64,000 nucleotides of DNA from Niallia sp. XMNu-256 (GTDB lineage: Bacteria; Bacillota; Bacilli; Bacillales; Cytobacillaceae). Within the stretch, counting starts at the first letter, position 1. The number at the start of each line of letters is the position of its first letter. The notes under the pieces are model-generated. The model had not been told where the DNA came from. It saw nothing but the letters and a program-made list of their open reading frames with translations, and searched no databases. Of the stretch, positions 27,406 to 36,999 are shown piece by piece. Location: the NCBI RefSeq assembly GCF_036670015.1, contig NZ_CP137636.1, forward strand, positions 2,954,501-3,018,500, in the 5' to 3' direction. A program made the position numbers and the translations under genes.

Positions 27406-29031
27406 TTATCCGTCCTTTTCTATGTTTAATTGGTCGTTAGGCTCTTCAACTCCTGTACCGTCCAACACAAATGCGATCTCTTGTTTTAAGCTGTGCCAAT
27501 TTTTATTTGTGTGAGCAGCAAGCCAAACTTGATTGTCTCTACTATAGATCCAAATTCGCCTATGATACCAGAATGAGCCTTGACAAACTCCCAGCATAAA
27601 AATAGCTCCACCGAGCGCTATAATCCAAAGCGTTAAATCTTTTCGAACGGTAAGTCCCGAAACATTTTTCGTTTCGACCTCTTTAAAAGTCATTTTATAT
27701 TGATTGTCACCGTCTGGTTCAATCGTTTGTCTGATGGCGACAAAACTAATTTCCCCATCTGGTTTGTCAGGGGTGTACATTTTAAAAATAAACCCTGGAT
27801 TATTTGGAATTTTTGACTTAGTAGAAGGTTCTCCGTCGTTATTAAATTCAAAGTCTGGAAAGTAACTCATCATCTCAACTTCATAACCCTCTGATAACGG
27901 ATATTCTGTTTTAGGCTCGTTTAAGTCAATCGTTAATGTGCCAAACTCCTCGCCCGTTTCTTTATGACTTAAAGCAAACGTCATCGTACTTAATTCATTT
28001 AACTTAAATTCGGTTTGGTATAGGGCATAATCTTCAAATTTAAAGGGTTCATTAACTCTTATTTCTCCATCTTTCAGCTTTTCTAATTGTGGTGGCTCGC
28101 CTGGAAGGGAATTTCCCTCTTTTTTATAAAGGGTGACATTCGATTGATAATTTTTGGCAACGACTCCAGCCCGGTCAATCGCATCCGCAAATACCTTACC
28201 ATCTTTTTCACTATTATAAGTTTCTAGAATAAACTGATTATTTTTAAGGTAATATTCTCCATTTGTTTCTGGGATCAGCTTTGTTTCCCCTTCACGAACC
28301 CAGAGGACTTTATCAACATACATACCTGGGACAAAGCGAAGCATACCACCAATTAAAAAGATAATAAGTCCAACATGATTCACATAGGGTCCCCATCTTG
28401 AAAAACGACCCTTTTCTGCAAGCAGGTTTCCGTTTTCTTCCCGAATATGATAACGCTTTGACTTAAGTTTTTCTTTTAACAAATTATAGTTATCATCAGA
28501 TAATTTAACATTTGTTTTGCTAAAAAATCGTTGTCTCTGTAAGAATCCTTCATTCCTCGTTACCCTTTGTTTTTTTAAGGCACGATAAAGTGGGATTACC
28601 CGATCCAAGCTGCATATGACAAGCGACACTCCAATTGAAGCAATTAATAATAAATACCACCATGAACTGTATAAATTATGAAATCCTAGTTCATAATATA
28701 ATTGTCCAAACCACCCATATTGTTCTCGATAAAACTCTGATGGTGGGATTTGCGGCGGAATATACATTTCTTGCGGAAAAATTGTTCCGAAGGCAGATGC
28801 TATCAATGTAATGACAATGAGCATCACACCCACCTTTACAGAAGAGAAAAAATTCCAAATTTTATCAACAATCGTTTTGTTATAGGTTTGAGAACGCCGT
28901 GCACTTCCTTCATATCTCATGTCGACAAGTTTTTGCTTATTTTCATTTTCAGATAATGGTTTTCCACATGCCTCACAAAGGATCGTTCCATGTGGATTTA
29001 CATGGCCACATTCGCATTTAACCTGATTCAT
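27406..29031 (-). CDS. resB: Cytochrome c biogenesis protein ResB
   Basis: ResB is the large partner of ResC in System II cytochrome c maturation. The 541 residues start with a small zinc-ribbon (CECGHVNPHGTILCEACG, residues 5-22). Three transmembrane segments follow in the first 240 residues (about 70-90, 125-145, 215-235), then a large extracytoplasmic domain and a last helix near residue 480. The zinc ribbon is also present in the B. subtilis protein. In the resABC series. Confidence 0.96.
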   Translation of the reverse strand: MNQVKCECGHVNPHGTILCEACGKPLSENENKQKLVDMRYEGSARRSQTYNKTIVDKIWNFFSSVKVGVMLIVITLIASAFGTIFPQEMYIPPQIPPSEFYREQYGWFGQLYYELGFHNLYSSWWYLLLIASIGVSLVICSLDRVIPLYRALKKQRVTRNEGFLQRQRFFSKTNVKLSDDNYNLLKEKLKSKRYHIREENGNLLAEKGRFSRWGPYVNHVGLIIFLIGGMLRFVPGMYVDKVLWVREGETKLIPETNGEYYLKNNQFILETYNSEKDGKVFADAIDRAGVVAKNYQSNVTLYKKEGNSLPGEPPQLEKLKDGEIRVNEPFKFEDYALYQTEFKLNELSTMTFALSHKETGEEFGTLTIDLNEPKTEYPLSEGYEVEMMSYFPDFEFNNDGEPSTKSKIPNNPGFIFKMYTPDKPDGEISFVAIRQTIEPDGDNQYKMTFKEVETKNVSGLTVRKDLTLWIIALGGAIFMLGVCQGSFWYHRRIWIYSRDNQVWLAAHTNKNWHSLKQEIAFVLDGTGVEEPNDQLNIEKDG

Positions 29032-29049
29032 CGAAAAAAACTCCCTTTA

Positions 29050-29574
29050 CTACGGTTGAATTTGCTTCATATAATTATGCACCATTTCTTCCGTTAATTC
29101 CCCTAAATGTGATTTCACCACTGTTCCATTTTTATCAATAAGAAACGTGATTGGCAGTGGATTTACTCCATAGGTAGTCATGACCTCTTCTTTTTTATCA
29201 ATCACGACAGGAAAAGTAAGTTCATGGCGGTCAACAAATTGCCTAACCGCAAATTCAGTTTCCCCCACATCAACAGCTATAACTTGTACCCCTTTGTCTT
29301 TAAAATGCTTGTACTGATTATTAATATATGGAAACTCTTTTTCACAAGGCTTACACCATGTTGCCCAGAAATTTAAAAATACCCCTTGGCCCTCATAATC
29401 TGATAACTGATGTTTTTCCCCATTTAGATCGACTAATGCAAAATCAGGTGCCTTTTTGCCGATTTCGACTTTATGCACTTCATCTTTTGTTAAATTAGCA
29501 TACAATGAATAACCAACAGCTAGTACTAAAACTCCCAAGATTATGGTTCGCATCCAAAATCGTTGTTTCTTCAT
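29050..29574 (-). CDS. resA: Thiol-disulfide oxidoreductase ResA
   Basis: A membrane-anchored thioredoxin-like protein that reduces the CXXCH cysteines of apocytochrome c on the outer face of the membrane. 174 residues: signal-anchor (about 8-26), then a thioredoxin fold with WATWCKPCEKEF (CKPC active site) and a conserved cis-Pro in NPLPITFLID. First gene of resABC. A hairpin at 29611-29641 separates it from rluB, so it has its own promoter. Confidence 0.96.
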   Translation of the reverse strand: MKKQRFWMRTIILGVLVLAVGYSLYANLTKDEVHKVEIGKKAPDFALVDLNGEKHQLSDYEGQGVFLNFWATWCKPCEKEFPYINNQYKHFKDKGVQVIAVDVGETEFAVRQFVDRHELTFPVVIDKKEEVMTTYGVNPLPITFLIDKNGTVVKSHLGELTEEMVHNYMKQIQP

Positions 29575-29610
29575 AAATGGCTCCTCCCCCCCAGTCCATT
29601 TTTGAAAAAT

Positions 29611-29641
29611 GAGATCATCACAAATAAACTATGATGATCTG
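29611..29641 (-). terminator. Terminator between rluB and resA
   Basis: Stem AGATCATCA/TGATGATCT, followed on the minus strand by CATTTTT and on the plus strand by GCCTTTTTGTTTTTT. Confidence 0.7.
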
Positions 29642-29733
29642 CCTTTTTGTTTTTTGAAAATAATAATTTTTCTAATATTATATCATTAATCTCTATCCTG
29701 TATTATTTTTTTTGCTTAATATATTTGAATTCC

Positions 29734-30456
29734 CTAATTACTTTCTGCTAAAAATCGAAGCTGCTTGACTTCGTGTGCTGTTAGCTCTCGAGATTCACCT
29801 GCATTTAAGCCCTGAAGCGTTAAAAAGGCATATCTTTCTCTACGCAGTTTCATAACCGGATATCCAATCGCTTCAAACATTCTTCGAACTTGACGATTTT
29901 TTCCTTCATGAATCGTCAGCGAAACAATCGCTGTTCCTTTCTTTTTATCTACAGAAATGACTTTCGCCCGGGCCGGAGCGGTCTTACCGTCTTCCAATTG
30001 GATTCCTTTTTCGAGCATTTTTATCTTTTCTCTAAGAGGAACTCCCTTTATTTTAGCAATATATTCTTTTTCGATCTCATTACGCGGATGCATAAGCAAG
30101 TTCGAAAACTCCCCATCGTTTGTTAATAAAATTAGTCCTGATGTATCATAATCAAGACGTCCTACTGGATAAATCCGTTGTTTAATTTGTGGGAAGTAAT
30201 CCGTAACGGTTTTTCGGCCTTTATCATCTGTTACACTAGAAATGATGCCTCGTGGTTTATAAAAAAGAAAATAAACAGGTTCTTCCTTCTCAAGAGGAAT
30301 TCCCTCCACCTCAACTTTATCGGAGTTTGACACTTTGACACCAAGTTCTTTAACTACTTTGCCATTTACCTTCACTTTACCTTCAAGAATCATTTCTTCT
30401 GCTTTTCTCCTTGAAGCGACACCTGCATGTGCGATTACTTTTTGAAGTCTTTCCAT
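29734..30456 (-). CDS. rluB: 23S rRNA pseudouridine synthase RluB
   Basis: This makes a pseudouridine in helix 80-90 region of 23S rRNA (position 2633 in B. subtilis numbering, by family knowledge). About 240 residues: S4 RNA-binding domain (RLQKVIAHAGVASRRKAEEM, 3-22) and the RsuA/RluB catalytic domain with GRLDYDTSGL carrying the catalytic Asp. The start at 30456 follows GAGGTGA; a longer frame upstream is not needed. Confidence 0.95.
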   Translation of the reverse strand: MERLQKVIAHAGVASRRKAEEMILEGKVKVNGKVVKELGVKVSNSDKVEVEGIPLEKEEPVYFLFYKPRGIISSVTDDKGRKTVTDYFPQIKQRIYPVGRLDYDTSGLILLTNDGEFSNLLMHPRNEIEKEYIAKIKGVPLREKIKMLEKGIQLEDGKTAPARAKVISVDKKKGTAIVSLTIHEGKNRQVRRMFEAIGYPVMKLRRERYAFLTLQGLNAGESRELTAHEVKQLRFLAESN

Positions 30457-30552
30457 ATAGTCACCTCTATCAAATTCGCGAGCTTTATACTTCATTTTGA
30501 ATTATGCCATATTCTGCTCTTTTTTCAAAATAAAAGAAATGTAAGTCAACAC

Positions 30553-30600
30553 AAAGGGCGGCCCTCGCGTTTGTTTCATCAAACAAGAGAACCGCCCCTT
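30553..30600 (-). terminator. Terminator after spmB
   Basis: Long imperfect hairpin, arms AAAGGGCGG...TTTGTTT and AAACAA...CCGCCCCTT, immediately after the spmB stop. Confidence 0.85.
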
Positions 30601-30606
30601 CTATTT

Positions 30607-31134
30607 TTACCATACGAGTGACACGATTACAATCGCAATCATAATTCCAAAAAGGTCTGCTAACAAACCTACTTTTAACGCATCCCCCATCTTCTTAATG
30701 CCGACTGCTCCAAAATAAACGGTTAAAATATAAAAAGTAGTATCCGTACTACCTTGTAAAACTGCTGCTAAGCGGCCAATAAAAGAATCAGGGCCATAGG
30801 TTGCAATTAAATCACTTGTCATCCCAAGAGCTGCTGTTCCAGATAAAGGCCTGATAATGGAAAGAGGGACAATTTCTGTTGGTACCCCGATTGCTTCCAT
30901 TACTGGTCGGATTAAATTCATAAAAAATTCAAGAGCGCCGGAGGCCCGAAAGATGGAAATAGCCACTAACATTCCAACTAGAAACGGAATAATTGAGATC
31001 GCGATTTTAATTCCTTCTTTCCCGCCTTCAACAAAACTTTCATAAGTCGGTACTTTTTTATATGTACCGTAAAGTAAGATAAATCCTATGAGAATTGGTA
31101 TAAACCAAAGGGAAATAACTGAAACAATTCCCAT
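30607..31134 (-). CDS. spmB: Spore maturation protein SpmB
   Basis: An integral membrane protein of the nucleoside-recognition (Gate) family, needed with SpmA for full spore-core dehydration. About 175 residues and four to five helices. Conserved segments are VEGGKEGIKIA, IRPLSGTAALGM and LQGSTDTTFY. The start at ATG 31132-31134 follows AAAGG by 9 bases; a GTG three codons earlier overlaps the spmA stop. Last gene of dacB-spmA-spmB. Confidence 0.95.
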   Translation of the reverse strand: MGIVSVISLWFIPILIGFILLYGTYKKVPTYESFVEGGKEGIKIAISIIPFLVGMLVAISIFRASGALEFFMNLIRPVMEAIGVPTEIVPLSIIRPLSGTAALGMTSDLIATYGPDSFIGRLAAVLQGSTDTTFYILTVYFGAVGIKKMGDALKVGLLADLFGIMIAIVIVSLVW

Positions 31135-31139
31135 TCCTA

Positions 31140-31733
31140 TCACCCTTTACGTTTTCGGGATCTTCGATAATAAAATAAGCGATCAATCATAATAGCCGCA
31201 ATCGCTGATAATAAAGTAGCAAGTAATGTTGGACCAACAATATCTGTCGGTGATTCGGCATTATAATTCATGCGAATTGCAATAACAGTTGTGGGGATTA
31301 AGGTAACACTAGCAGTATTAATGACGAGAAATGTGACCATAGACCGACTTGCCTCACTTTTACCCCCGTTTAATTCTTTTAATTGCTCCATTGCTTTTAT
31401 TCCTAGTGGTGTTGCCGCATTCCCAAGCCCGAATAAATTAGCCATCATATTAGATAAAATATATCCCATTGCAGGATGTTGGGGTGGGACCTCTGGAAAT
31501 AATCTTTTTACAAAAGGACGAAAAAACTGTGAAAGTTTGTCCAATAGCCCGGCATGTTCGGCAATTTTCATCATGCCTAGCCAAAAGACAAGGACACTAA
31601 TCAGCCCGATACAGAGAGTTACCGCCTCTGAAGCTCCTTTAAAAACCGCGGCGTTGACCTCTTCCATTGTTCCGTTAAACATGGCAAACACGACCCCAAT
31701 TACGGTCAATAATACCCAAATAATATTAATCAT
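31140..31733 (-). CDS. spmA: Spore maturation protein SpmA
   Basis: The 197-residue membrane partner of SpmB, also of the Gate family, with LSNMMANLFGLGNAATPLG near residue 95 and about five helices. It overlaps dacB by 4 bp. In B. subtilis the operon is transcribed by sigma-E in the mother cell. Confidence 0.96.
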   Translation of the reverse strand: MINIIWVLLTVIGVVFAMFNGTMEEVNAAVFKGASEAVTLCIGLISVLVFWLGMMKIAEHAGLLDKLSQFFRPFVKRLFPEVPPQHPAMGYILSNMMANLFGLGNAATPLGIKAMEQLKELNGGKSEASRSMVTFLVINTASVTLIPTTVIAIRMNYNAESPTDIVGPTLLATLLSAIAAIMIDRLFYYRRSRKRKG

Positions 31734-32875
31734 TCTCCAACACCTATATGAAGACTAAACATGTTTTTGAAGTGTTCAGAGAAAGATCGATCTTCCTTTT
31801 TACCTGATCCTTTATAATAAAGGGGTACCTCTCTTAGCCTTTTTTCATCAAAAAGGATCGTTGCTTTACCAACTAAATCAGGTTTAACGTTCCCTTCTCG
31901 CCATTCCTCTTTTGGTTTCTGCAACGTGATTTTGATATGGAATAATTCTTGTTCTTTTTTCGTAACTGGATAGACAACATCCTGTTCTACATATACCTTG
32001 TTCTTATAAAAGTTGTCATCGATTTTTTTAAGCGTTCCTGCTTGTAAAACAGTTACGAGGTTATAGTTATTGAATCCATGCTCATACATGTTAATATGAT
32101 CATTCCAATCATCAGGACCATTTAGTGTAACAGCAATTAAATCAAGATTGTCTTTTGAAGCGGTTGTAACTAGCGTTCTTTTGGCCCTCTTTGTATAACC
32201 TGTTTTACCGCCAGTTGTATGCTCATATAAACCAGTTAGTAAACGATTTTTATTTTTCCAGATTCGATCCCAATCTCCAGATGGATCTGGGGCACGATGT
32301 ACTTTTGTTCCAGAAATTTTCTTATATGTATCATCGTTCATTGCATATTGGGTGAGTAGTGCCATATCATAGGCTGTTGAATAATGATTTTCATGATCAT
32401 CTAAACCATGAGGATTGGCAAAATGGGTATTTTCCATTCCGATCTCTTCTGCTTTTTGATTCATTAAAAAAACAAAACCATCTAAACTTCCACCAACATG
32501 CTCGGCTATAGCCACAGCAGCATCATTACCAGACCGAAGCATTAATCCATAAACCAAATCTTCTAATTTTATCTTTTCATTTGGCTGTAAATAAATAGAC
32601 GAACCTTCTGTACCAACTGCGTTATTACTAATGGTTACCGTTTCATCTAATTTTCCAGACTCAATCGCAAGAATAGCGGTCATGATTTTCGTAATACTTG
32701 CAATTCTTTTCTTCTCATGTGCACTCTTTTCGTATAAAACCCTACCTGACTGCTGTTCCATTAAAATAGCACTGCTTGCACTGACTGAAGCAGCACCTTG
32801 CACATTATGGGGAAGATACAGTAAGAAGGATGAGATCATTAAAGTACAAATTAATAAGTATTTAAAAGATTTCAT
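31730..32875 (-). CDS. dacB: Sporulation D-alanyl-D-alanine carboxypeptidase DacB (PBP5*)
   Basis: It trims stem peptides to limit cross-linking of the spore cortex. About 381 residues: signal peptide (1-28), then the serine-peptidase motifs SITKIM (SxxK), SGNDAAVA (SxN) and GGKTGYT (KTG), followed by the C-terminal domain typical of low-molecular-weight PBPs. The start at 32875 follows AGAGGG; a longer upstream frame is unlikely. First gene of dacB-spmA-spmB. Confidence 0.94.
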   Translation of the reverse strand: MKSFKYLLICTLMISSFLLYLPHNVQGAASVSASSAILMEQQSGRVLYEKSAHEKKRIASITKIMTAILAIESGKLDETVTISNNAVGTEGSSIYLQPNEKIKLEDLVYGLMLRSGNDAAVAIAEHVGGSLDGFVFLMNQKAEEIGMENTHFANPHGLDDHENHYSTAYDMALLTQYAMNDDTYKKISGTKVHRAPDPSGDWDRIWKNKNRLLTGLYEHTTGGKTGYTKRAKRTLVTTASKDNLDLIAVTLNGPDDWNDHINMYEHGFNNYNLVTVLQAGTLKKIDDNFYKNKVYVEQDVVYPVTKKEQELFHIKITLQKPKEEWREGNVKPDLVGKATILFDEKRLREVPLYYKGSGKKEDRSFSEHFKNMFSLHIGVGE

Positions 32876-33004
32876 TCTGTTATCCCTCTTCTCCTTTATC
32901 GGTTTGTACAAGTTTATGCCACTCTTGTCCCGTTATGACAAAAAAGAATGCAGGCCTTTTCCGAAGACCTGCCCTTCTCACCTTCTTAAACATTATAAAA
33001 TCTT

Positions 33005-33898
33005 CTAAAATGGCTTCCATTTTAATTGTCTCGCTTTTAAAAAACGCTCCTCGACATCTTTCCAATTGACCGTATTCCACCAATTGTCTACATAGCTTGC
33101 CTTATTATTTTTATATTGTAAATAGTAAGCATGTTCCCATACATCAAGAGCAAGTAGGGGAATCGTATCCCATTGCGTTAAAATCATATGTCTCTCGGAT
33201 TGGAGGATTTCCAAATGGCGTGAACGAGGGGACCAGACAAGAATGGCCCAACCAACTCCTTCAACTGCCTTGGCAGCTTCAGAGAAATGTTTTTTGAATA
33301 AGTCAAAACTGCCAAAGTACTTCTCAATTTCTCTAAGTAATAATCGACCAGGGGCTCCACCACCTTTTGGAGTCATATTATTCCAAAAGATTGTATGCAG
33401 ATAATGACCTGACCCATGAAAGGCCAATTCTCGAGACCAATGCTTTACAAGGGAGAAGTCATTATTTTTTCTAGCCTGGGCAAGACTAATCTCTGCTTTA
33501 TTCAGTCCATCTACATAGGATTGATGATGCTTTTGATGATGCAATTTCATGATTTCCTCTGAGATATAAGGCTCAAGAGCATTATATTCATAAGGCAAAG
33601 GCGGCAGCACATGCTTTCCTGGTTGAACATAAGTTTCATTTATAAAAGTACTTCCATGACTTTGACGTTCGATAAAGTATTGTTCGACTTCCTCATGAAG
33701 AGCTGCAACTTCTCCTTGTACAACTGAAAGCACCTCATTCGATGCATCTTCCTCCACAAGCCTTGATAATTGCGTTGAAAAGTCATGAATTCGCAAGTAT
33801 ATGCTTTCATTTTCATTTACTCCTTCATCTTTTAAAACAGTTAACACGTCTTCCTTCCATTTAAGCACTTCTTCTAAATACTCGTGCCTAGAATTCAT
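33005..33898 (-). CDS. sodF: Fe/Mn-type superoxide dismutase with N-terminal extension
   Basis: About 297 residues, longer than the usual 200. The first 90 or so residues are charged and helical and are not part of the dismutase fold. The rest is a standard Fe/Mn SOD: LPPLPYEYNALEPYI, HHQKHHQSYVDGLN (first metal His), GSGHYLHTIFWNNM (second His) and LALDVWEHAYYLQY (metal Asp and His). This resembles B. subtilis SodF. I take the second ATG (33896-33898), 7 bases after GGGGAGG. It lies between dacB and scpB, not a usual place in B. subtilis. Confidence 0.88.
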   Translation of the reverse strand: MNSRHEYLEEVLKWKEDVLTVLKDEGVNENESIYLRIHDFSTQLSRLVEEDASNEVLSVVQGEVAALHEEVEQYFIERQSHGSTFINETYVQPGKHVLPPLPYEYNALEPYISEEIMKLHHQKHHQSYVDGLNKAEISLAQARKNNDFSLVKHWSRELAFHGSGHYLHTIFWNNMTPKGGGAPGRLLLREIEKYFGSFDLFKKHFSEAAKAVEGVGWAILVWSPRSRHLEILQSERHMILTQWDTIPLLALDVWEHAYYLQYKNNKASYVDNWWNTVNWKDVEERFLKARQLKWKPF

Positions 33899-33978
33899 CG
33901 TCATGCCTCCCCATTATCAAATTTTCCTCCACCACTATCCTATGGATAGTAATGAAGATTATTGCTTGACTAAACATA

Positions 33979-34022
33979 AAAGGTGCCAGGTACATCCAAA
34001 AAGGATGTACCTGGCACCTTTG
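33979..34022 (-). terminator. Terminator after scpB
   Basis: A perfect 19-bp stem AAAGGTGCCAGGTACATCC/GGATGTACCTGGCACCTTT with a 5-base loop, just after the scpB stop. Confidence 0.9.
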
Positions 34023-34025
34023 TAC

Positions 34026-34601
34026 CTAATCATCAAAACGGTCAAAAAATAAATCGGCTTCCGCTTGGAAGTCGTCTTCTTCTACCTTTTCCGGAAGCGG
34101 CGGAAGTTCCTCAATGCTCTTTAAGCCAAAATAATCAAGGAACTCTTTTGTTGTTCCGTACAGATAAGCTCTTCCTGCTCCCTCGGCTCTACCTACTTCT
34201 TTTATTAGAGCTTTTGCCATTAATGTGTGTAAGGGTCTTTCTGTTTTGACTCCTCTTATCTCCTCTATTTCCATTCTAGTAATTGGTTGTTTATAGGCGA
34301 TAATCGCTAATGTTTCTAATGCTGCTTGAGATAAATTGGCTGTATGAGGGGATTCAACTAACTTTTTCAAATAGGAAGAGTACTCCTTTTTGGTTACTAG
34401 TTGAAAAGCACCTGCCATTTGCACAAGTGTAATTCCACGGTTTGGATTTTCATTGTATTCTTTTTCCAGTTCTCCAATTACTTGTTCAACCAACATCTGT
34501 TCTATTTCAAGAACATCGCAAATTTGTTTCATGGTGAGACCTTCATCACCGGCAGCAAATAATAAACTTTCAACAATTCCTCTCCAGTGAATAATCTCCA
34601 T
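34026..34601 (-). CDS. scpB: Segregation and condensation protein ScpB
   Basis: The winged-helix subunit of the Smc-ScpA-ScpB condensin. About 191 residues with two winged helices (1-80 and 95-165; note [21 protein letters not shown]) and an acidic tail. The start ATG overlaps the scpA stop (TAATG), with GGAAGGAAGAG upstream. A longer upstream frame lies within scpA and is rejected. Confidence 0.96.
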   Translation of the reverse strand: MEIIHWRGIVESLLFAAGDEGLTMKQICDVLEIEQMLVEQVIGELEKEYNENPNRGITLVQMAGAFQLVTKKEYSSYLKKLVESPHTANLSQAALETLAIIAYKQPITRMEIEEIRGVKTERPLHTLMAKALIKEVGRAEGAGRAYLYGTTKEFLDYFGLKSIEELPPLPEKVEEDDFQAEADLFFDRFDD

Positions 34602-35347
34602 TACTCTCTTCCTTCCAAAACACAAACATAAATATCAGCAAAGTTTTTTTCCTGTTCAAGAATGATTTCATTTTGCTTCATTAATTCTAATAGAGCTAAA
34701 AAAGTTACGACAATATGCTCCCGATCATGAACAGGAAATAAATCAAAGAAATACTTTCGTCCTTTAATGCTTCTTAAATCATTTATAATTTCCTTCATTC
34801 TCGTTTCAAGCGATATTTCTTGGCGGGCGATTTTTGTTAAGAGCGGCCTTTGCAGCTTTCTTCTCCTTAATAACTTTTGTAAGGCTCCTAACATATCGTA
34901 TAGTGACACATCAACCAATGGCTTTTGTTGGGCTATTACTGAATCCGTATATTGGGTTAAGTCGACAGGAGGTTTTGTAAACAATAAACTTCTTTCTTCC
35001 TCTAGCGTTCGTAGATCTCCAGCAACCTCTTTATATTTCCGGTATTCAATAAGACGTTCGACCAATTCCTCCCGCGGATCTTCTACTAGTTCAATTATGA
35101 CATCTTCAAGTTGATTATGATTGGGGAGCAACATTTTACTTTTAATTTCTAATAACGTAGCCGCCATAACAAGAAATTCACTAGCAACATCAAGTTGTAA
35201 TTCTTTCATCGTATGAATATAGTGCATATATTGTTCGGTTATTTGGGCAACTGGGATATCGTAAATATCTATTTCTAGTTGATTGATTAAATGAAGGAGT
35301 AAATCAAGTGGACCTTCAAAAGCCTCAATCTTTACTTTATATTGCAT
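34601..35347 (-). CDS. scpA: Segregation and condensation protein ScpA (kleisin)
   Basis: ScpA is the kleisin that bridges the Smc head domains. About 248 residues beginning [20 protein letters not shown], the signature N-terminal kleisin segment, with a C-terminal winged helix ([13 protein letters not shown]). The start at 35347 has GGTGG upstream; a GTG/ATG frame 12 bases earlier includes that site. Divergent from ypuF. Confidence 0.96.
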   Translation of the reverse strand: MQYKVKIEAFEGPLDLLLHLINQLEIDIYDIPVAQITEQYMHYIHTMKELQLDVASEFLVMAATLLEIKSKMLLPNHNQLEDVIIELVEDPREELVERLIEYRKYKEVAGDLRTLEEERSLLFTKPPVDLTQYTDSVIAQQKPLVDVSLYDMLGALQKLLRRRKLQRPLLTKIARQEISLETRMKEIINDLRSIKGRKYFFDLFPVHDREHIVVTFLALLELMKQNEIILEQEKNFADIYVCVLEGRE

Positions 35348-35501
35348 ATTTTCCACCAAAACTTTTCACATAATAGTTGTTACTTATCTTTGTTGAATAT
35401 CTTCTCTATTTGAAAATAAGCTATAATTAGTATAGTAGATTGACCGAATTTATCCAATAAAAATTTAAAGGAATACATTCTTAAACAAAGGGGATTAGAG
35501 C

Positions 35502-36026
35502 ATGAACTTTCCACAAGAATATATCGATTTTTTAGTTCATTTTCACGGGGATCGCGATTATTTTGAATGTCATGAAATATTGGAGGATTATTGGAAAAAA
35601 GTAGATGAACGGAATAAAGACTCTATTTGGGTCGGACTTATTCAAATAGCTGTTTCCAATTATCATCACAGGCGCGGGAATCTCCATGGCGCCAAACGAA
35701 TGTTAGAAAAGTCGCTTACCATCCTTTCAATGCACAAACAACCATTAGAAAAGCTAGGCCTTGACGCAACCGCTCTCTTTCAGCAAATGGAGCAACACTT
35801 ATTACATATAAAAAACTCCGTGTCTTATAGCAGTCAACAACTACCTATCACTCCCGAATTGTTGGCTTTATGCAAAAAACGTTCGCAAGAATTAGAACTA
35901 GACTGGGGTAGTGAAAGCAATATGGAGGATTCGGAATTAATCCACCGTCATAAGAGGAGAGATCGTTCATCTGTCATTAATGAAAGACAACAAGCCTTAC
36001 AGAAAAAAATGAATAGAAGGCAGTGA
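35502..36026 (+). CDS. ypuF: DUF309 family protein YpuF
   Basis: The 174-residue protein has HFHGDRDYFECHEILEDYWK near the N-terminus and NYHHRRGNLHGAKRML in the middle, the conserved helical, His-rich pattern of the DUF309 family. The C-terminus is highly basic. Function unknown. Position divergent from scpA matches B. subtilis ypuF. It converges on ribT with only 2 bp between stops. Confidence 0.85.
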   Translation: MNFPQEYIDFLVHFHGDRDYFECHEILEDYWKKVDERNKDSIWVGLIQIAVSNYHHRRGNLHGAKRMLEKSLTILSMHKQPLEKLGLDATALFQQMEQHLLHIKNSVSYSSQQLPITPELLALCKKRSQELELDWGSESNMEDSELIHRHKRRDRSSVINERQQALQKKMNRRQ

Positions 36027-36028
36027 GA

Positions 36029-36418
<390 letters not shown>

Positions 36419-36443
36419 CTAGTTTTACCTTTGTTAAAATTTT

Positions 36444-36745
36444 ATCAAATTCGCTTACCGAATTTGCGCCCGGGTCTTTATCACGCGATTACGCCTCAGT
36501 GCGCCACTTTTGTGGCTTACACCTGACTAGAGGAACATCCTTTGTCGTGAAACTTCAATCAGTGGGTGTTCTATCCTACTGAATGCTGGTTGAACTAAAC
36601 GGGTCTTTACTGGCAGTTGATTTCTACCTTCCTAGTTATATAATTAACTTGAGGTAGGGGTCTTACTACAGTTAAGACCCGGAAAAATTCCCCTAAAAAA
36701 TCCGAGGCATCTGCCGGAGGCTTTATTTTATTCAGCAGGGTTTTA
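36444..36745. repeat. Composite intergenic repeat: family 1 split by family 2
   Basis: The outer blocks are family 1: ATTCGCTTACCGAATTTGCGCC at 36448-36470 and ATCCGAGGCATCTGCCGGAGG at 36700-36720. The sequence between them holds a family 2 element (about 36548-36682). Its second hairpin has stem GGTCTTTACTG/CAGTTAAGACC and inner pair CTACCT/AGGTAG. A block ACGCCTCAGTGCGCC precedes it. The whole 608-bp gap between ribT and ypuA shows no convincing coding frame. Confidence 0.6.
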
Positions 36746-36999
36746 AACTACTATTAATGAACCGAACTTTACTTTTATTTCTTTCATCGTTCTGTTACAG
36801 AGAGTTACTGCTGAAAAAAGATAAATTGTATGACCTATTCATTTTGCAAACATCATACTTTTCATGATACCTAATTTATGGACATCTTTCAATGTCAAAT
36901 TCGATATCGGACTAGAATTCATATTTACTTCTCTTTCTACTCAAAATTTTGTATGATGGAATTGCTTATCTTTATAGAAGGGATCACGAGGTGATAAAA

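Noticed and set aside
31270-31758. Plus-strand open frame of 162 codons antisense to spmA
   Set aside because: A hydrophobic shadow of the membrane-protein gene on the other strand; no ribosome site or independent support.
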